From contig FOEZ01000001.1 in assembly GCA_900110595.1 (NCBI GenBank), positions 124,001 to 188,000 on the forward strand: DNA of 64,000 nt. The letters are read 5' to 3'. The translations under genes were made by a program, and so were the position numbers. The notes below the pieces were generated by a model that saw nothing but the letters and a program-made list of their open reading frames with translations, was not told where the DNA came from and ran no database searches. This document shows positions 16,228-26,123 of the stretch, in pieces. The first letter of the stretch is position 1. Each line of letters opens with the position of its first letter. Source of the stretch: Arthrobacter sp. OV608. GTDB lineage: Bacteria; Actinomycetota; Actinomycetes; Actinomycetales; Micrococcaceae.

Positions 16228-17379
16228 TCAGGCGGTGGGGCCGTTCCGCATCTGCTTCACCAGGTCCAGGACCACGGCCTGGAGGTCCCCGCCGTGTTCT
16301 TCGGCCACCCGGCGCTGGCGCTGGTAGCCGGCGCCGCGGCGGATGATCTTTTCGACGTCGGCCAGCTCATCGGGGCAGCCCAGCTTGGCGGCCACCGGCT
16401 CAAGCCGGTTCAGGGTTTCCAACAGGTGGTCGGTGACCAGCTGTTCCTTGCCGGCTGCGTCCAGGATGATGATGGCGTCCATCCCATACCGTGCAGCCCG
16501 CCACTTGTTCTCCTGCACATGCCATGGCGGCATGGTGGGAATGGTCCCGCCGTTGTCCAGGGTGGTGGAGAACTCATCCACCAGGCACTGGGTGAGGGCG
16601 GCGATGGCGCCCACTTCCTCGAGCGTGGCCAGGCCGTCGCAGATGCGCATCTCGATGGTGCCCAGGTTCGGCACGGGCCGGATGTCCCAGCGGATTTCCG
16701 AAAGGGTATCGATCACCCCCGTGGTGAACATGTCCTGCACGTAGGACTCGTACTCTTCCCAGGAACCGAACTGGAAGGGCAGGCCGGCGGTGGGCAGCTG
16801 CTGGAACATCAGGGCCCGGTGCGACGCGTAACCGGTGTCCTCGCCGCCCCAGAACGGGCTCGACGCCGACAGCGCCTGGAAGTGCGGGAAGTAGTTGACC
16901 AGCCCGTCCAGCACGGGAAGTGCCTTCTCGCGGCGGTCCAGTCCCACATGCACGTGCACGCCGTAAATCACCATCTGGCGGCCCCACCACTGCGTGCGGT
17001 CGATGAGCTTGGCGTAACGCTCCTTGTCCGTCACCGGCTGCAGCTGCGGCGGGCTGAAGGGGTGGCTTCCGGCGCAAAACACTTCCACGCCCATGGGGTC
17101 GGTGATTTCCCGGACCGCAGCCAAGGACCGGCTGAGGTCCTCCTTGGCTTCGCCGGCGGTTTCGCAGATTCCAGTGACCAGCTCAACCGTATTCAGCAGC
17201 AGTTCCTGCTTGATGTGCGGGTGCTCGTCATCCTCGTTCAGCTCGGGGTGCCGGGAGGCCACGCCGCGCAGCACCTGGTTGGCAACGGAGGCGAGTTCGC
17301 CGGTCCGCCCGTCCACCAGCGCGAGCTCCCATTCCACACCGAGGGTCGATTGCCTCGATGAAGCGAAGTCAATCTTCAC
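16228..17379 (-). CDS. Carboxylate-amine ligase, GCS2/YbdK family (glutamate-cysteine ligase-like)
   Basis: ATP-grasp-like ligase of 383 residues. GVEWELALVD at the N-terminus and YGVHVHVGLDRREKA in the middle are the metal and nucleotide motifs of GCS2 enzymes. Members ligate glutamate to cysteine or another amine; in a mycothiol-producing actinobacterium the true product is uncertain. GTG 17379 has GAGGAAA 4 nt upstream and gives the family-like start MKIDFASSRQSTLGVEWEL. Convergent with tsaD; the stop abuts the right arm of repeat array 3. Confidence 0.85.
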   Translation of the reverse strand: MKIDFASSRQSTLGVEWELALVDGRTGELASVANQVLRGVASRHPELNEDDEHPHIKQELLLNTVELVTGICETAGEAKEDLSRSLAAVREITDPMGVEVFCAGSHPFSPPQLQPVTDKERYAKLIDRTQWWGRQMVIYGVHVHVGLDRREKALPVLDGLVNYFPHFQALSASSPFWGGEDTGYASHRALMFQQLPTAGLPFQFGSWEEYESYVQDMFTTGVIDTLSEIRWDIRPVPNLGTIEMRICDGLATLEEVGAIAALTQCLVDEFSTTLDNGGTIPTMPPWHVQENKWRAARYGMDAIIILDAAGKEQLVTDHLLETLNRLEPVAAKLGCPDELADVEKIIRRGAGYQRQRRVAEEHGGDLQAVVLDLVKQMRNGPTA

Positions 17380-17468
17380 GCGTTTCCTCACTGTCCGGGT
17401 TGCCGCTGGGCACGCCGCTGACAGGCTGTTGCTGGCGGGCGCGCGGTGGTTCAAGTCTAGTGCAGGGG

Positions 17469-17481
17469 TAGCATCGTATTG
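17469..17481 (+). promoter_or_regulatory. Leaderless promoter of the GH3 lipoprotein gene
   Basis: TAGCAT (17469-17474) lies 7 nt before ATG 17482. Confidence 0.5.
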
Positions 17482-19200
17482 ATGGCCTCGTTCCAACACC
17501 TGCGTGACAGTTTTCACAAAACCTTCCCCATCCTGGCTGCAGCCTCCGCTGCGGTGGCACTCGCCTCCTGCTCTGCCGCCCCGCCGGCTGCCCCTTCACA
17601 GGCACCCTCCACGCCTGCCGCGCCTTCAGTAACACCGCGTACGACGCCGGCACCTGGCACTGCTTCCCCGTCACCTTCCGCGACGGCCGACCCTGCCCTG
17701 CGGCCACTGGGATGGGGACCCCAGCAACAGGACCAGGACGCCGCTGCCGCGGCGGTTGCCGCGATGTCGGCCGAACAGAAGGCGGGCCAGGTCCTCCTGC
17801 CCTTCTTTGCCGGCACGGACGCAGCCGCCCATGCCGCCGTCGTCGAACGCCTGCACCTGGCTGGTTCCATCATCATGGGTGACAACGTCCCGCTGGATCC
17901 TCAGGGAAGGGTGGACGTTGCCGCCATTGCCGCCATGAACCAGCGGCTCGCGCAGGCCTTCAGGGCTGACGGCAGGCCATGGCCGGGGATCATCGGTGTG
18001 GACCAGGAGGGCGGGATGGTGGCCCGGCTGGGGGCGCCGCTGACGGAGTGGCCGGTACCCATGAGCTACGGCGCCGCCGGCAGCGGCCCGCTGGCGCAAG
18101 AAGCCGGGCAGGGCCTGGCCGGCGAACTGGTGCCGCTGGGTTTCAACACGGATTTCGCCCCGGATACCGACGTGACCGTCGGGCCGAAGGATCCCACCAT
18201 CGGTGCCCGTTCCATGTCCGGCGACCCGGACGCCGTGGGCAGTCTGGGTGCGGCGTTCTCCCAGGGCATGCTCGCCGCGGGCGTCCTCCCGGTCGTCAAG
18301 CATTTTCCCGGACATGGCTCCGTCACGGCTGATTCCCACCTGAATCTTCCCTCGCAGCCGGCCTCAGTGGCGGAACTACAGGCGCGCGACTGGAAGCCCT
18401 TCCAGGCTGCCATCGCCGCGGGTGCGCCCATGATCATGACGGGGCACATCGCCGTGCCTGCCCTGGAACCCGGCGTGCCGGCGTCGCTCTCCGCCCCTAC
18501 CTATGCCGCGCTGCGGGGGCTCGGCTTCAAGGGTGTGGCCGTGACTGACGCCCTGAACATGGGGGCGGTGAGCAAGCAGTATCCGGCAGGCTCCGCCGCC
18601 GTGAAGGCGCTGGCCGCGGGCGCCGACCTGCTGCTGATGCCTGCGGATGTCCAGCAGGCCCACGCCGCCATTGTTCAGGCCGCAGCGTCCGGTGCCCTGC
18701 CTGCCGCCCGGCTCGACGAAGCCGCCCTACGGGTGGCCACCATGATGACCTGGCACGCCAGGACAGCAGCCGCGCCGGTAGGAACCCCTGCCGGCACCGG
18801 TGGCGCCCTGTCTGCCAAGGTTTCGGCTGCCGCGGTGACGGTTCTCACGGGCCAGTGTTCCGGCCCCCTCACGTCCGGCGGAGTCCAGGTGGCTGGCGGC
18901 AGCGCTGCGGACAGGGAACGGTTCGCGGCTGCTGCCGCCCGCGCCGGGATCACCGTCGGTTCCGGGCCTGTTGTCAGCCTCATCGGATACGGCGGCCGCC
19001 CCGCCGGAGGGGACATCGCCGTCGCCCTTGATGCCCCGTGGCCCCTGCAGGATGCCACCGCGCCCGTGAAGATGGCCGTGTATGGCCGCAGCCAGGGGGC
19101 GTTCGACGCGCTTGCTGCCGTCCTGGCCGGAAAGGCGACAGCCCCCGGGAAGCTGCCCGCCGCGGTCGGAAACTACCCGGCAGGCACCGGCTGCCCGTGA
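17482..19200 (+). CDS. GH3 glycoside hydrolase lipoprotein, NagZ-like beta-N-acetylhexosaminidase
   Basis: Predicted exported, lipid-anchored enzyme: signal peptide with hydrophobic core ILAAASAAVALA and lipobox LASC (Cys30), then a Pro/Ser/Thr/Ala-rich linker to about residue 75. The GH3 barrel shows VDQEGGMVARLG and the NagZ signature VVKHFPGHGSVTADSH (about residues 272-287), then MTGHIAVPAL and VAVTDALNMGAV. A role in peptidoglycan GlcNAc trimming is inferred. 572 residues; the C-terminal 170 residues form a separate, weakly conserved domain. Divergent from the GCS2 ligase gene. Confidence 0.88.
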   Translation: MASFQHLRDSFHKTFPILAAASAAVALASCSAAPPAAPSQAPSTPAAPSVTPRTTPAPGTASPSPSATADPALRPLGWGPQQQDQDAAAAAVAAMSAEQKAGQVLLPFFAGTDAAAHAAVVERLHLAGSIIMGDNVPLDPQGRVDVAAIAAMNQRLAQAFRADGRPWPGIIGVDQEGGMVARLGAPLTEWPVPMSYGAAGSGPLAQEAGQGLAGELVPLGFNTDFAPDTDVTVGPKDPTIGARSMSGDPDAVGSLGAAFSQGMLAAGVLPVVKHFPGHGSVTADSHLNLPSQPASVAELQARDWKPFQAAIAAGAPMIMTGHIAVPALEPGVPASLSAPTYAALRGLGFKGVAVTDALNMGAVSKQYPAGSAAVKALAAGADLLLMPADVQQAHAAIVQAAASGALPAARLDEAALRVATMMTWHARTAAAPVGTPAGTGGALSAKVSAAAVTVLTGQCSGPLTSGGVQVAGGSAADRERFAAAAARAGITVGSGPVVSLIGYGGRPAGGDIAVALDAPWPLQDATAPVKMAVYGRSQGAFDALAAVLAGKATAPGKLPAAVGNYPAGTGCP

Positions 19201-19219
19201 GAACGCGTTTAATGGTCTG

Positions 19220-20038
19220 GTGCCCATTCTGAATAAAGACATGACCCTCTGCATCTCGCTCTCGGCCCGGCCCAGCAACAACGGGACCCGGTTCCACAAC
19301 CACCTCTACGAGCAGTTGGACCTGAATTGGATCTACAAGGCGTTCGCGCCCACCAATCTGGAACAGGCCATTGCCGGGGTTCGCGGGTTGGGCATCCGCG
19401 GCTGCGCCGTCTCCATGCCGTACAAAGAGGACGTGATCGCCCTCGTTGACGAGATGGACCCCTCTGCCCAGGCCATCGACTCCGTCAACACCATCGTGAA
19501 CACGGACGGGCATCTCAAGGCTTACAACACCGACTACACCGCGATCGAACAGCTCCTCGCGTCCAACGAGGTCCCCGCGAGCTATTCCGTCCTGGTCCAG
19601 GGCGCCGGCGGCATGGCCAAAGCAACGGTGGCCGCGCTCCGGGACGCCGGGTTCACCGATGTCACCGTCCTCGCCCGGAACGAAACCACGGGCCACGCAC
19701 TCGCCGACCAGTACGGGTTCCAGTGGCGTCCGGAGCTCGACGGCGGACCAGCAGACCTGATCATCAACGTGACACCACTGGGGATGGCCGGCGGACCCGA
19801 CGTGGACACCCTGGCGTTCCCGCAGGAAACCATCGACGCCGCACGCGTGGTCTTCGACGTGGTGGCCCTGCCCGCCGAAACCCCGCTGATCAAGGCAGCC
19901 CGCGCTGCCGGAAAGCCGGTCATCACCGGCGCCGAAGTGGCCACCATCCAGGCGCTGGAGCAGTTTGTCCTCTACACCGGGGTGCGGCCCACCCCGGAAC
20001 AGGTCCGTGCTGCCGAGGAGTTCATGCGCGCCCAGTAG
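19220..20038 (+). CDS. Shikimate 5-dehydrogenase family protein
   Basis: NAD(P)-dependent reduction of 3-dehydroshikimate or a related quinate-type substrate. Features: CAVSMPYKED with the catalytic Lys, AYNTDYTAI with the Asp, the nucleotide loop VQGAGGMAKA, and a C-terminal TGAEVATIQALEQFVLYTG. 272 residues. The common AroE motif NVTxPxK is replaced by VSMPYKE, placing it in a side branch whose role is less certain. GTG 19220 gives MPILNKDMTLCISL, as in relatives, and has TTTAAT 6 nt upstream; ATG 19241 would cut conserved residues. Confidence 0.86.
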   Translation: MPILNKDMTLCISLSARPSNNGTRFHNHLYEQLDLNWIYKAFAPTNLEQAIAGVRGLGIRGCAVSMPYKEDVIALVDEMDPSAQAIDSVNTIVNTDGHLKAYNTDYTAIEQLLASNEVPASYSVLVQGAGGMAKATVAALRDAGFTDVTVLARNETTGHALADQYGFQWRPELDGGPADLIINVTPLGMAGGPDVDTLAFPQETIDAARVVFDVVALPAETPLIKAARAAGKPVITGAEVATIQALEQFVLYTGVRPTPEQVRAAEEFMRAQ

Positions 20039-20057
20039 GCAGCGCCGGGCAGAAAAG

Positions 20058-21287
20058 CTAGACCGGCTCCACCACGATGGCCACCCGGTCCTCCCCGATG
20101 CGGGTCAGGACCAGGGTGGCCGTTTTGTTGCCGGCCTTCTTCGCAGCGGCCTTCCCGCCGGGGAGCAACTGCTTGCGCAGTTCCTCGGGCGTCACGGCGG
20201 TGCCGCGCTTTTTGATGTCCAGCACGCCGATGCCCTCCGCCTTCACCCACGCCTTGAGCGCCTTGACGTTGTAGGGCATCACGTCAAGGATCTTGTAGGC
20301 CCGCGCGAAGGGAGTGTCCACCAACTGGGGTGCACAAATGTAGGCGATGTGCTCGTCCACCAGGTGCCCGCCCAGGTGAAGCGCGACGTCGGCCACCAGC
20401 CCTGCGCGGATCACCGCACCGTCGGGCTCATAGAGGTAGCCCTCCACCGGACCAACGGGAGCGGCGGGGCCGGCGCCGAAGTCCTCGGGGCTGGTCAGCT
20501 CGGCCGCGCCGGCCGCACCCAGGACCAGGGCAGCCCTGCGGATTCCGGGCCGCCGGACGGCGTTGAACCACAGCGCCACCTCGGTCACGTCCCCGGCCAC
20601 GGAAACCCACTGGGCTTCACAGCCGGCCGGTACGGAGTCGTGCGGCATGCCCGGGCCCATCTTGACACCGACTGCCTTGCCGGCTGCTGCGAGGGACTCC
20701 ACAAAGGACAGCGGCGGCGAAAAGGCCTCCGGGTCCCAGATGCGTTTGGTGCCGGACGTCGAGGTGACCCGGCGGGCAGGATCCAGCCAGACGCCGTCGA
20801 TCCCGTCCAAGGGAACAGCTGTGGCATCGGCGTGGACCACCGTGGCATTGGGGAAGGGGATGAGGTTCACTGTGGCGCAGGCCGCCGTCGTCTCATCCAT
20901 CTCCACCGCGGTGACGTTGATGTCCATGGATGCCAGTGCCATGGAGTCTGCGGCGAGGCCGCACCCCAGGTCGGCCACGTGACTGATGTTGGCCCCGGCG
21001 AACCTCTGGGCGTGGCGGGCGGCGACGTTAAACCGGGTGGCCTGCTCCAGGCCGGCCTGGGTGAACAGCATCTGGCGGGCGAACCCGCCGAACTTCGCCT
21101 CGGCCCTGGTGCGGAGCCGGGACTGGGTCAGGACGGCGGAAACCAGTTCGGGGGAGTGCCCGGCCTTGCGCAGCGCCGAGTTCAACTCAAAGGAAGTCTC
21201 CTCCTTGTAGGGGCCCAGGGACGCCAGCAGGTCCCAGCCTTCGGGAGTGAGCAGTGGCGCGATCTGGTCCTGGGGAGCGTGAGGCAT
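20058..21287 (-). CDS. Class I SAM-dependent methyltransferase with THUMP-like domain
   Basis: Rossmann methyltransferase of 409 residues. The SAM loop is ISHVADLGCGLAADSMAL (about residues 101-118), the acidic loop VTAVEMDET, and the DGVWLDPARR motif stands where N-methyltransferases keep their catalytic loop. The C-terminal third (DIKKRGTAVTPEELRKQL) is the THUMP-like domain, and AAKKAGNKTATLVLTRIG forms the last strand. The target, probably RNA, is not known. TAGGCT on the minus strand (21300-21295) is 7 nt from the ATG. Convergent with the shikimate dehydrogenase gene, 19 bp apart. Confidence 0.88.
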   Translation of the reverse strand: MPHAPQDQIAPLLTPEGWDLLASLGPYKEETSFELNSALRKAGHSPELVSAVLTQSRLRTRAEAKFGGFARQMLFTQAGLEQATRFNVAARHAQRFAGANISHVADLGCGLAADSMALASMDINVTAVEMDETTAACATVNLIPFPNATVVHADATAVPLDGIDGVWLDPARRVTSTSGTKRIWDPEAFSPPLSFVESLAAAGKAVGVKMGPGMPHDSVPAGCEAQWVSVAGDVTEVALWFNAVRRPGIRRAALVLGAAGAAELTSPEDFGAGPAAPVGPVEGYLYEPDGAVIRAGLVADVALHLGGHLVDEHIAYICAPQLVDTPFARAYKILDVMPYNVKALKAWVKAEGIGVLDIKKRGTAVTPEELRKQLLPGGKAAAKKAGNKTATLVLTRIGEDRVAIVVEPV

Positions 21288-21341
21288 GCGTTCCAGCCTA
21301 GTGGAGCAGGCCCGGGCGGGATGCGGGATAGTGTTGAAACC
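21288..21341. promoter_or_regulatory. Compact divergent leaderless promoters
   Basis: Two start codons only 54 bp apart each have a TANNNT box 7 nt away: TAGGCT for the minus-strand methyltransferase (21300-21295) and TAGTGT (21329-21334) for ATG 21342. Confidence 0.55.
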
Positions 21342-21719
21342 ATGGAAGAGAGCGCAGGCCCCCCGCAGTCCGACGAACCAGCCAAGGACAAGGGGCCCGC
21401 CAGATATGCCCGGACAGCTCTGATTGCCGGCGCCCTCGTGGCTGTGGTGTGCATCGGGCTCCGGGTGGTGATCTTCTCCCTGGACACGTTCAATGCAACC
21501 GTCTATTCAGTGGGCGGCAACGACATCGCCGGTGACACGCAGGAAGCCCGGGACATCCGCGGGTTGTACGACGGCGCTCGCGCCGGAAGCATCGCCGTGC
21601 TGGTTGCCGCGCTGCTGGTGACTGCAGGGGCGGGGGCCCTTCTTTACCGCGAACGGAACTCCGGAGCGGGGGACGGCGAAGGCGGCGAAGACGTCGATTT
21701 CGAGGACCTCGGCCGCTGA
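21342..21719 (+). CDS. Small two-helix membrane protein, hypothetical
   Basis: 125 residues. Charged N-terminus, membrane helices at about residues 26-46 (ALIAGALVAVVCIGLRVVIF) and 80-101 (AGSIAVLVAALLVTAGAGALLY), with a roughly 35-residue loop between them, and an acidic tail ending GGEDVDFEDLGR. I do not recognise the family. The hydrophobic pattern and leaderless start make it credible. Its last 76 nt overlap the end of the convergent EamA gene. Confidence 0.68.
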   Translation: MEESAGPPQSDEPAKDKGPARYARTALIAGALVAVVCIGLRVVIFSLDTFNATVYSVGGNDIAGDTQEARDIRGLYDGARAGSIAVLVAALLVTAGAGALLYRERNSGAGDGEGGEDVDFEDLGR

Positions 21720-22573
21720 GGCCCGCCGGCGCTGGTCAGCAGGACTCCGGAGATCACCAAAACGCCGCCCAGGATCTGCGGCAGTGTGATCGGCTGGCCC
21801 AGGGCGACGGTGATCAGGGCGGTGAAGACCGCAATGAGGTTCAGGTAGTTGCCCGCGTTCGCGGCCGTGGTGCGTTTCAGGGCAAGGTTCCAGAGCAGGT
21901 AGGAACCCAGTGACGGAAACAGGGCAATAAAGGCAAGGGACCAGCCCTCGGAGGGTGTCTGTGGCAGCCCGGCCCCCGTGATGAGGGCCAGCGGGCTGAG
22001 GACGACGGCGGCCATCGCCACCTGGAGCGCCGTGGACGTGATCGCCGGGATATCCACCCTCCGGGCAATGATGGTGTACAGGCCCCATACCGTGATGGCC
22101 GCGAGGATCAGCATTTCCCCTTTGTTGATGGAGAACGTCAGCAACCGGTTGATGTCGCCGCCGGTGAGGACCAGCAGGACACCTGCCAGGCCCAGGCCGA
22201 TACCCGCCCAGCCCAGCGGACGCGGCCTGTCCCGGAGCAGGATCACGGCCAGCACCACGATCAGCGCAGGGTTGGCCGCCGTCACCAGCGAGGCATTCAG
22301 GGCGGAGGTGTGGCCGAGCGCGCTGTACAGCAGCAGGGTGTAGGCGCTCATGCCCAGGGAACTCAGGAGCAGCAGGATGGGCCAGCGGCGCAGGACGCCC
22401 CGCCAGTCCGGGCGCTCCACCAGCTGCGCGAGGACCAGCAGCGGCGCCGCTGCGAGGGTCCAGCGCCAGTAAGTGAGCTGCAGTGGCTGCATGGTCTCCA
22501 TGGCGGCATGGCCCACGACGAAGTTTCCGGCCCAGAAGAGGGTGGCAAGGATCAGGTAGGCAGCGGCTCGCAC
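21644..22573 (-). CDS. EamA-family (DMT) transporter
   Basis: 309 residues with ten predicted helices in two EamA repeats; the N-terminal LATLFWAGNFVVGHAA and the second-half WGLYTIIARR are typical. Substrate unknown; many relatives export metabolites. GTG 22573 has TACATT 6 nt upstream (minus strand 22585-22580). The final 24 residues (PQRPRSSKSTSSPPSPSPAPEFRSR) are hydrophilic and lie antisense to the end of the gene at 21342, so the stop may have drifted into its neighbour. Confidence 0.9.
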   Translation of the reverse strand: MRAAAYLILATLFWAGNFVVGHAAMETMQPLQLTYWRWTLAAAPLLVLAQLVERPDWRGVLRRWPILLLLSSLGMSAYTLLLYSALGHTSALNASLVTAANPALIVVLAVILLRDRPRPLGWAGIGLGLAGVLLVLTGGDINRLLTFSINKGEMLILAAITVWGLYTIIARRVDIPAITSTALQVAMAAVVLSPLALITGAGLPQTPSEGWSLAFIALFPSLGSYLLWNLALKRTTAANAGNYLNLIAVFTALITVALGQPITLPQILGGVLVISGVLLTSAGGPQRPRSSKSTSSPPSPSPAPEFRSR

Positions 22574-22626
22574 CGGTCAAATGTACACATGGAGGGTTCG
22601 CAGATGACGAAACTCTGGCACTCGCC

Positions 22627-22687
22627 TTGACCGAGTGCTAACCCTTACATAGAGTCTTCATTAGCACTCTCCCTAGGAGGGTGCTAA
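22627..22687 (+). promoter_or_regulatory. groES promoter with CIRCE (HrcA) operator
   Basis: TTGACC (22627-22632) and TAGAGT (22650-22655) are separated by 17 bp. CIRCE follows at 22661-22687: TTAGCACTC-N9-GGGTGCTAA, one mismatch from the consensus, covering the expected start site. A third half-site GAGTGCTAA (22633-22641) lies inside the promoter spacer. HrcA repression relieved by heat is expected from known CIRCE behaviour. Confidence 0.88.
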
Positions 22688-22797
22688 TACATGAAGAGCT
22701 GCCAGCCAGGCTGCTGCCGGCACCGCGACGACGGTTTGCCAGCCAGGGCGGGAAGCTTTCCAGTCCACGAATTTGCTGACGAAAAGGAGAGGTCCGA

Positions 22798-23094
22798 GTG
22801 TCGGTCTCTATTAAGCCTCTTGAGGATCGTATTGTTGTCCGCCCGCTCGAAGCCGAGCAGACCACGGCTTCCGGCCTGGTTATCCCGGACTCCGCGCAGG
22901 AGAAGCCCCAGGAAGGCGAAGTTGTTGCAGTAGGCCCCGGCCGCTTTGACGACAACGGCAACCGCGTCCCGCTGGACGTTGCCGAGGGCGACGTTGTTAT
23001 CTACTCCAAGTACGGCGGAACCGAAGTCAAGCACAGCGGCACCGAGTACCTCGTGCTGTCCGCCCGCGACGTCCTGGCGATCGTCGTAAAGTAA
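22798..23094 (+). CDS. groES: Co-chaperonin GroES
   Basis: 10-kDa heptameric lid of the chaperonin. 98 residues; [36 protein letters not shown] contains the mobile loop, and [17 protein letters not shown] the conserved beta barrel. GTG 22798 has AAGGAGAGG upstream. The leader from the promoter is about 135 nt. First gene of groES-groEL, 78 bp apart. Confidence 0.97.
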   Translation: MSVSIKPLEDRIVVRPLEAEQTTASGLVIPDSAQEKPQEGEVVAVGPGRFDDNGNRVPLDVAEGDVVIYSKYGGTEVKHSGTEYLVLSARDVLAIVVK

Positions 23095-23169
23095 CTCTTT
23101 CGGATCCCCGTGCCGCTGGTCATGCCTACTGCTGGTCAGCTGCACGGGGTTCTGTCTTGAAAGGACTGA

Positions 23170-24789
<1,620 letters not shown>

Positions 24790-24802
24790 GCCCCACCGTC
24801 GC

Positions 24803-24838
24803 AAAAAACCGGTCCAGCATCAGCTGGGCCGGTTTTTT
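24803..24838. terminator. Terminator after groEL, bidirectional
   Basis: 16-bp stem (24803-24818 with 24823-24838, one G-U pair), ATCA loop, A6 on the left and T6 on the right, so it can serve both groEL and the convergent gene ending at 24863. Confidence 0.93.
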
Positions 24839-24862
24839 GTACCCGGGAAACCCCGGGGGAGT

Positions 24863-25462
24863 TTACTTTTTCACGGCGTAGCGCACATGGGTGGCAAATG
24901 TGGAGCTGACGGTTTTGATGATTTCCAGGTCGATGTCCTGATCGAAGCTGTCGAACAGGCGCTTGCCCGCTCCCAGGATCACCGGTGCCGTGGACAGCAC
25001 GAGCTCGTCCACCCGCCCGGCGGCCAGTGCCTGCCGGATCACGTCCGCACCGCCGCCGATCGACACGTCCTTGCCTCCGGCCTCCGCAACAGCCCGCGCC
25101 AGGGCTTCCTCAAGCCCGGACACAAACGTGAACCCGGACTCTGTCGCAGGCTGGTCCTGCACACGGTGGGTAAGCACCATCAGTGGGCCGGGGAACGGGT
25201 TGGTTCCTCCCCACGCTCCGGCAGCGTCGTACATCCCGCGGCCCACAATGCCGGCGCCCAGGCCGGCAACAAGTTCGTCGTAGAAGTCCTTGTCGGGGCC
25301 CTGCATCGCGAAGTCGTGTCCGCCGTCGTAGGTCCAGGGGCCGCCCATCACCCAGTGGTGCAGCCGTTCGCCGCCCTTGCCCAGGCCGTAGGCTGGCCCG
25401 TCGTCGGGGCCGGTAATAAAACCGTCAACCGAGGTGGTGATGGCCGCGATGACCCTGGCCAA
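24863..25462 (-). CDS. Dihydrofolate reductase family protein (RibD C-terminal domain)
   Basis: 199 residues: VIAAITTSVDGFITGPDD at the start and GGGADVIRQALAAGRVDELVLSTAPVILGAGKRLFDS near the end are the RibD_C/DHFR-like fold. Such stand-alone proteins bind NADPH, but their substrates are mostly unknown. The start is a TTG with no good ribosome site; translation may be coupled to the upstream paralogue at 25468, 5 nt away. Confidence 0.85.
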   Translation of the reverse strand: MARVIAAITTSVDGFITGPDDGPAYGLGKGGERLHHWVMGGPWTYDGGHDFAMQGPDKDFYDELVAGLGAGIVGRGMYDAAGAWGGTNPFPGPLMVLTHRVQDQPATESGFTFVSGLEEALARAVAEAGGKDVSIGGGADVIRQALAAGRVDELVLSTAPVILGAGKRLFDSFDQDIDLEIIKTVSSTFATHVRYAVKK

Positions 25463-25467
25463 GGTTG

Positions 25468-26064
25468 TCAGCCCATCTCACGGGTTTCGACGTCGCCTGC
25501 GCGCTCGTAGACCAGGGACACCGCCCCTTTCGGGAAGCTTCGTGCCGGCTCGGCGAGGCGGAAGGAAGCGGGGATGGTTCCGGCGTCGAAGAGGCGCTTG
25601 CCCTGCCCCAAGGTGACCGGGTAGAGCCAGATGTGGAGGCGGTCCAGCACGTTGGCCGCGAGCAGCGAGCGGATGAGGACGCCGCTGCCGAACATGTGCA
25701 CCTCGCCGTACTCGCCGCGGAGCCTTCCCGCGGCGGTGGCATCCGGCAGCACCGTAGTGCCCTCCCAGCCTGGCGATGTAAGGCCCTTGGACACAACGAA
25801 CTTGGGCACCCGGTTGAGCGTGCCCCCGATCTCGTCAGACTGGTGGGGCCAGTAGGCGGCAAAGATGTCATAGGTCTTCCGGCCCAGAAGCAGGGCGTCA
25901 ATCTTGGCGATCTCCTCGCCGATGGCGGCCCCGGCCTCGTCATCGGACACCGGCGCCTGCCAGCCACCGAAGGCGAAATTGCCCTCGGTGTCCTCTTCGC
26001 GGCCGCCGGGCGCCTGGTACACGCCGTCAAGGGTAAGGAACAGGTTTGCAACGATGATTCCCAC
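25468..26064 (-). CDS. Dihydrofolate reductase family protein (RibD C-terminal domain), second copy
   Basis: 198 residues: MGIIVANLFLTLDGVYQAPGG, LLLGRKTYDIFAAYWP and MFGSGVLIRSLLAANVLDRLHIWLYPVTLGQGKRLF. It shares fold and domain order with its downstream neighbour but is well diverged, so this is an old pair rather than a fresh duplication. GTG start. Divergent from the DNA ligase gene at 26124. Confidence 0.86.
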   Translation of the reverse strand: MGIIVANLFLTLDGVYQAPGGREEDTEGNFAFGGWQAPVSDDEAGAAIGEEIAKIDALLLGRKTYDIFAAYWPHQSDEIGGTLNRVPKFVVSKGLTSPGWEGTTVLPDATAAGRLRGEYGEVHMFGSGVLIRSLLAANVLDRLHIWLYPVTLGQGKRLFDAGTIPASFRLAEPARSFPKGAVSLVYERAGDVETREMG

Positions 26065-26123
26065 GCGTCCAGTGTGGAGCAGCCTCCGGGCGCTGTCCAG
26101 AGTCCGCGTGGAAGACTGATGCC

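Noticed and set aside
19965..21341. A 584-residue frame joined to the small membrane protein at 21342
   Set aside because: The first 459 codons are antisense to the methyltransferase; only the end from ATG 21342 has promoter and protein character.
24863..26064. The two DHFR-like genes as one gene split by a frameshift
   Set aside because: Each has its own complete RibD_C domain start and end, so they are tandem paralogues.
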